8,138 bases of DNA from Pseudomonadota bacterium (lineage in GTDB: Bacteria; Desulfobacterota; Desulfovibrionia; Desulfovibrionales; Desulfovibrionaceae). Shown piece by piece: positions 4,940-8,138 of the stretch (position 1 is the stretch's first letter; every line of letters starts with the position of its first letter). The stretch covers positions 1 through 8,138 of the forward strand of contig JAEZYD010000038.1 in assembly GCA_023419375.1 (NCBI GenBank). Direction: 5' to 3'. A program made the translations under genes and the position numbers. The notes below the pieces were generated by a model that searched no databases, was not told the origin of the DNA, and worked only from the letters and a program-made list of their open reading frames with translations.

Positions 4940-6979
4940 CTACTCTGCCGGGTTGCGGCTGAAAAGTTTGAGCGTGCGCCGCAGATCGGCAAGGTTAACG
5001 GGCTTGGTCAGGTGCGCGTCCATGCCTTCCTGCATGCTGCGTTCCGCATCGCCCCGCATGGCGTAGGCCGTCATGGCGATAATGGGTACGGTTTTTGCCC
5101 CCGGCATGCTGCTGGCCCTGATGGCCCGCGTGGCGGAATAGCCGTCCATAACCGGCATCTGCACATCCATAAGGACAATATCAATTTCCGCGCTCCGCTG
5201 ATTCCAGATATCCACGGCCTCCTGCCCGTTGACGGCAGAAATGCAGGTTATGCCCATGTCTTCCAGCAGAACTTCCATGATCTCGCGGTTAATATCGCCG
5301 TCTTCGGCCAAAAGTACCCGCAGGCCCTGGAGCGATGCGGCTTCGTCTCCGTTGCTTTCTTCTGCCTGCTCCTTCGCGCAATCCTGGCTGCAAATGGCAA
5401 ATGGCAGTTCCACACGAAAAACGCTCCCCTGACCCGGCTCGCTCTGCACGGAAATACTCCCGCCCATGAGGGCGATCAGGCGGCGGCATAAGGACAGGCC
5501 AAGCCCCGTGCCGCCAAATCTGCGGGTAATGGACGTATCCGCCTGCGAAAAAGGCGTAAATGCGCGGGCCAGTTCATCGGGCGACATGCCAATGCCTTCA
5601 TCGCTCACAATAAAGGCCAGCCGCGCCTTGCCGTCACTTTGCTCCAGCAGCTCCACGGCCAGACGCACCGTGCCGCGCTCAGAGAATTTCAGGGCGTTGC
5701 CGCCCAGATTCAGCAGAATCTGGCGCAAGCGCAGGGCATCGCCGGAAAGCACTTCCGGCACGCGGGGGTCCATCTGGCTCTCAAGACTGAAGTCCTTGAA
5801 CTTGTGCCCAACCTTGGGCCGCAGCAAAGACATGACAGACTCAATTTCCTTGCGCGGCTCAAAAGGCAGATTTTCCAGCTCCAGATGGTTGGCCTCGATT
5901 TTTGAAAAATCCAGCAGATCGTTGATGATATCCAGCAGCGATTCGCAGGTTGCATGGATTTTTTCCACATAATCCCGCTGCTGGGAATTCAGGGAGGTGT
6001 TGAGCACCAGATGCGCCATACCCATGATGCCGTTCATGGGGGTGCGTATTTCGTGGCTCATGTTGGCCAGAAAAATACTTTTGGCAGCATTGGCGGCTTC
6101 GGCGGCCTCCTTGGCTTCGCGCAGGATGCGCTCGTGCTGGCGCGCCTCCGTCACATCGCTGACATAACCGGCGATACGCAGCACTCCCGGCCCGCTTACA
6201 ATCTCATAGGCCAGGGCATACCAGCGCAAACCCTTGCGCGGGTGGGCAACCCGCAAATCCAGATGCTCCTGCCCGCCAGCCGTCCAGCCTGCGGGGTCGC
6301 ACAGTTTGCGCCACTTGGGCTGGTCCTCGCTCACAATGCGCGAGCCCATGCGCTCAAGTCTGTCAGACGCATTCGAGGCCGTATTGATGCCAAACTGCTC
6401 ATAAAAAACATCGTTGCCAGTGATGTCCAGACCGGAATTTTCAAGACGCGCTATCTCAAAAACGCCAAGCCAGCCCAGCCGACAGGCCAGCGAAAGCCGC
6501 ACAAGCCCCTCGCGCAAGCTCTGGTGCGCCTCGTGCAGCTCCGTCATATCCTGATGATACCCAACAATCCGCACTACATCGTCATGGTCGGCGCTGATGC
6601 GCCGTCCGCCGCAGCGCACAGGCACCAGCCCCCACGTGGGGTGGTTGTACTGGTAGCGCACCTCGTGCATGGCTGTGTCGGCAACAAATTCGTCATGGAT
6701 GGCCCAAAGATGGGGGCGGGAGCGGGCATCAACCCTGTCTACCCAGAAGTTGAAGCATTCGGCGGGGGTCATTTCTTCGCTTGCACCGAGCAGGCGCAGG
6801 GTCACCGGATTGGCAAGCATGGATATATGGCCGGAGTTTCTGTCGATATCAATGACCCACAGCCCCACATTGGCCGCAGCCAAGGCTTCGCTGTTCCAGT
6901 CCTCATTGCGGGACACGTCTTTTGCAGCGTTTTTTGCGGCCATAACTCCCCCGTTTTCCATTGTACTATCCATAGCCAT
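4940..6979 (-). CDS. Cytosolic hybrid histidine kinase (two PAS-like domains, HisKA, HATPase, receiver)
   Basis: The protein is 679 residues if it starts at the ATG at 6979; a TTG at 7015 and ATGs at 6973, 6961 and 6943 are alternatives. Two PAS-like domains come first: about 28-150, ending VGYHQDMTELHEA, and about 155-285, ending IAGYVSDVTEARQ, each with the terminal G-Y-x-x-D-x-T pattern. A coiled linker leads to the HisKA domain NMSHEIRTPMNGIMGM with phospho-acceptor H309. The HATPase domain has an N-box around N428, the G1 box DEGIGM (460-465) and the G2 box GGTGLGLSL (489-497). The C-terminal receiver (about 553-673) has acidic residues E559 and D560, phospho-acceptor D605 in VLMDVQMPVMDG, T637 and K659, so all catalytic positions are present. 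No signal peptide or membrane segment is seen, so it should sense a cytosolic signal. No separate response regulator or phosphotransfer protein is encoded nearby, so its output partner is unknown. It is divergent from argB and upstream of gltX. Confidence 0.93.
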   Translation of the reverse strand: MAMDSTMENGGVMAAKNAAKDVSRNEDWNSEALAAANVGLWVIDIDRNSGHISMLANPVTLRLLGASEEMTPAECFNFWVDRVDARSRPHLWAIHDEFVADTAMHEVRYQYNHPTWGLVPVRCGGRRISADHDDVVRIVGYHQDMTELHEAHQSLREGLVRLSLACRLGWLGVFEIARLENSGLDITGNDVFYEQFGINTASNASDRLERMGSRIVSEDQPKWRKLCDPAGWTAGGQEHLDLRVAHPRKGLRWYALAYEIVSGPGVLRIAGYVSDVTEARQHERILREAKEAAEAANAAKSIFLANMSHEIRTPMNGIMGMAHLVLNTSLNSQQRDYVEKIHATCESLLDIINDLLDFSKIEANHLELENLPFEPRKEIESVMSLLRPKVGHKFKDFSLESQMDPRVPEVLSGDALRLRQILLNLGGNALKFSERGTVRLAVELLEQSDGKARLAFIVSDEGIGMSPDELARAFTPFSQADTSITRRFGGTGLGLSLCRRLIALMGGSISVQSEPGQGSVFRVELPFAICSQDCAKEQAEESNGDEAASLQGLRVLLAEDGDINREIMEVLLEDMGITCISAVNGQEAVDIWNQRSAEIDIVLMDVQMPVMDGYSATRAIRASSMPGAKTVPIIAMTAYAMRGDAERSMQEGMDAHLTKPVNLADLRRTLKLFSRNPAE

Positions 6980-7057
6980 TTTACTGGCCCAAGACAATGC
7001 CGGACAGGTTTGCAACGCCCCTAGAACCAGCGTAATTTGCGCACGGAAAAATCAAAA

Positions 7058-7085
7058 AATATACGCATCGCCACACGCCTGTCAC
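7058..7085 (-). promoter_or_regulatory. Sigma70-type promoter candidate for the hybrid histidine kinase
   Basis: On the minus strand GTGACA (7085-7080, five of six matches to TTGACA) and TATATT (7063-7058, five of six to TATAAT) are separated by 16 bases. Transcription would start near 7051, leaving a leader of about 70 bases before the ATG at 6979. This AT-rich patch stands out in otherwise GC-rich DNA. Confidence 0.5.
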
Positions 7086-7217
7086 ACACGACTCTTGCGG
7101 GGCGGCGCGCAGGGTGCTAGTGCTTCCTACTGTTAACCAAGTACGCAATACAGATGAAAGGCCCGCGCCTGAGCCTGAGCGCGCATGTGGCGGAGCAGCC
7201 TTTCCGGCCAGAAGGCC

Positions 7218-7223
7218 AAAGGA
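7218..7223 (+). promoter_or_regulatory. Ribosome binding site that sets the argB start at 7232
   Basis: The sequence aaagga lies eight bases before the ATG at 7232. The upstream in-frame ATG at 7154 has no ribosome binding site, and the 26 extra residues it would add do not look like a kinase N-terminus. Confidence 0.7.
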
Positions 7224-7231
7224 TCAAACAG

Positions 7232-8011
7232 ATGAACGCTACAGTCGTTATCAAATACGGCGGTCACGCCATGGACAAGCCCGACCTCAGCTCGGCCTTT
7301 GCCACCGACCTTGCCCAGCTTTCTGAACAGGGCATGGGCTTTGTGGTGGTGCACGGCGGCGGCCCGCAGATTTCTGCCCTGCTCAAGCGCCTGAACATTG
7401 AGAGCCACTTTGTGGACGGCCTGCGCGTTACCGATGCAGCCACCATGGAAGCCGCGGAAATGGTGCTCTGCGGGCAGGTGAACAAGGCCGTGGTCAACGA
7501 ATTTGCACGTCAGGGCGTGCGCGCTGCGGGCATTTCCGGCCGCGACGGCGGCCTGCTGCGCGCAAGGGTGAAGAATCCCGCGCTCGGCCTGGTGGGCACG
7601 GTGGAAGCGGTCGATCCCGCCCTGCCCCGCTGCCTGCTGGAAGGCGGCTTTGTGCCCGTGGTGGCCCCTGTGGCCTCCGGCCCGGACGGCGAAGCCCTGA
7701 ACATCAATGCCGACACCGCCGCAGGGGCGCTGGCAGGAGCTATCGGCGCGGAATATTTTGTGCTGATCTCTGACGTGCCCGGCGTGCTGGATGCTGACGG
7801 GAGGCTCATCCCCAGCCTCAACCGCAAGGAAATCCAGAAGCTGCGCGAGACCGGCGTTATCACCGGGGGCATGATCCCCAAGGTGGAAGCCTGCCTCAAC
7901 GCTCTGGACGCAGGCTGCCAGCGCGCGCTTATTCTTGACGGGCGTTCGCCTTCAAGTCTGCGCCGCTACCTGCTTGACGATGCCCCGCTTGGCACCGTGG
8001 TCGCCAACTAG
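7232..8011 (+). CDS. argB: Acetylglutamate kinase (short, E. coli-type)
   Basis: This 259-residue amino acid kinase phosphorylates N-acetyl-L-glutamate with ATP, the second step of bacterial arginine synthesis, in the cytosol. It starts MNATVVIKYGGHAM, with the catalytic lysine K8 in the first glycine-rich loop. The second loop is HGGGPQ (41-46), R65 lies in GLRVTD for substrate binding, NINAD (157-161) is the substrate and catalytic-aspartate segment, ISDVPGVLD (179-187) is the nucleotide-binding strand, and K217 lies in TGGMIPKVE. K8 and K217 fall at the same numbers as in E. coli ArgB, and the length is nearly identical (258). It lacks the extra N-terminal helix known from arginine-inhibited hexameric enzymes, so arginine insensitivity is inferred. 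No other arginine gene is in the window. An insertion sequence starts two bases after its stop codon, so any downstream operon partner would be cut off. Confidence 0.96.
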   Translation: MNATVVIKYGGHAMDKPDLSSAFATDLAQLSEQGMGFVVVHGGGPQISALLKRLNIESHFVDGLRVTDAATMEAAEMVLCGQVNKAVVNEFARQGVRAAGISGRDGGLLRARVKNPALGLVGTVEAVDPALPRCLLEGGFVPVVAPVASGPDGEALNINADTAAGALAGAIGAEYFVLISDVPGVLDADGRLIPSLNRKEIQKLRETGVITGGMIPKVEACLNALDAGCQRALILDGRSPSSLRRYLLDDAPLGTVVAN

Positions 8012-8030
8012 GTGTAATGTTCCAATAGGT

Positions 8031-8103
8031 TGTTCACCCTCCCCAAATCGGTAAAGCTGGAGTTACCAGACAACAGCAAACCGAGAGAGGGAAAGGGTGA
8101 ACA
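8031..8103 (+). promoter_or_regulatory. Inverted repeat enclosing the transposase start codon
   Basis: The sequence tgttcaccct (8031-8040) is perfectly complementary to agggtgaaca (8094-8103). The second arm contains the GTG start codon (8097-8099). Inner pairings ggtaa/ttacc (8050-8054 with 8063-8067) and ccc/ggg are possible. In a transcript entering from argB, this fold would hide the start codon. Such fold-back control of read-through translation is known for several insertion sequences; here it is an inference. Confidence 0.5.
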
Positions 8104-8138
8104 GCCATAAGAATGCCAAACTGACGGTTCGTAGTCGA
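8097..8138 (+). CDS. IS481-type transposase, N-terminal 14 codons only
   Basis: From the GTG at 8097 the frame reads MNSHKNAKLTVRSR up to the window edge. MNSHKNA-LT is the characteristic opening of IS481-type transposases, which continue with a helix-turn-helix and a DDE integrase core that are not visible here. A purine-rich gagagaggg lies just upstream as a ribosome binding site. Whether the gene is intact cannot be judged. Confidence 0.75.
   Translation, partial: MNSHKNAKLTVRSR

Larger units (their letters stand above)
6980..7231. other. Divergent intergenic region between the histidine kinase and argB
   Basis: This 252-base region should contain the promoters of both divergent genes. 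I can support the minus-strand promoter at 7058-7085 but found no convincing plus-strand promoter for argB. No clear arginine-repressor palindrome was recognised. A small stem gcctt/aaggc (7198-7202 with 7212-7216) lies close to the argB ribosome binding site. Confidence 0.4.
8013..8138 (+). mobile_element. Left end of an IS481-type insertion sequence, cut by the window
   Basis: The element appears to begin with TGT at 8013, a terminus typical of IS481-type elements, two bases after the argB stop. It continues through a structured leader into the transposase start at 8097. The right end, the terminal repeat partner and the target duplication lie beyond the window, so the exact left boundary is inferred. 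Confidence 0.6.

Noticed and set aside
3401..5491. 696-residue plus-strand ORF
   Set aside because: It lies antisense to gltX and the histidine kinase, both of which have unmistakable catalytic motifs. Long antisense ORFs are common in GC-rich coding DNA.
5954..7024. 356-residue plus-strand ORF
   Set aside because: It is antisense to the PAS-like and HisKA parts of the histidine kinase and has no recognisable motif.
7154..7231. Longer argB start adding 26 residues
   Set aside because: There is no Shine-Dalgarno at 7154, whereas the ATG at 7232 has one and matches the E. coli-type N-terminus with K8 in register.
1..8138. CRISPR arrays, tRNA or rRNA genes
   Set aside because: No regularly spaced direct repeats and no cloverleaf or rRNA-like sequence were seen on either strand.

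Overview
The window looks like part of the chromosome of a sulfate-reducing deltaproteobacterium of the Desulfovibrio type. This is an inference from the style of the hybrid histidine kinase, GluRS and cupin proteins and from the GC-rich codon use of the right-hand two thirds. No database search was possible. The left third (about 1-2710) is visibly AT-richer. It carries genes typical of surface-polysaccharide or peptide-modification islands plus insertion-sequence debris, so it reads as horizontally acquired DNA next to a core-genome block.

Layout. Positions 1-671 hold a SAM-methyltransferase-like gene whose family-like sequence continues upstream of its only ATG, so it is probably 5'-truncated. 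About 800 bases (672-1468) have no convincing gene, only short stop-free stretches that may be gene debris. Positions 1469-2452 encode a radical SAM/SPASM enzyme starting at a GTG with a near-ideal ribosome binding site. Positions 2514-2710 hold a frameshifted remnant of an IS3-family orfA. It is followed by an imperfect inverted repeat of about 117 bp containing a run of nine Gs, and then the composition becomes GC-rich.

The GC-rich block has three minus-strand genes in the transcription order hybrid histidine kinase (6979->4940), glutamyl-tRNA synthetase gltX (4807->3416) and a small cupin protein (3389->2958). The cupin starts 26 bases after the gltX stop and is almost certainly cotranscribed with it. 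The kinase has a recognisable sigma70-type promoter in the divergent region it shares with argB. The acetylglutamate kinase argB (7232-8011) runs on the plus strand and belongs to arginine biosynthesis.

Just after the argB stop codon a new insertion sequence begins: a TGT terminus at 8013, a structured leader, and the first 14 codons of an IS481-type transposase running off the window at 8138. A 10-bp inverted repeat places the transposase start codon inside a predicted hairpin.

Nothing here establishes a new multi-gene system. The most unusual candidates are the AT-rich methyltransferase/radical SAM pair of unknown substrate and the small gltX-linked cupin.
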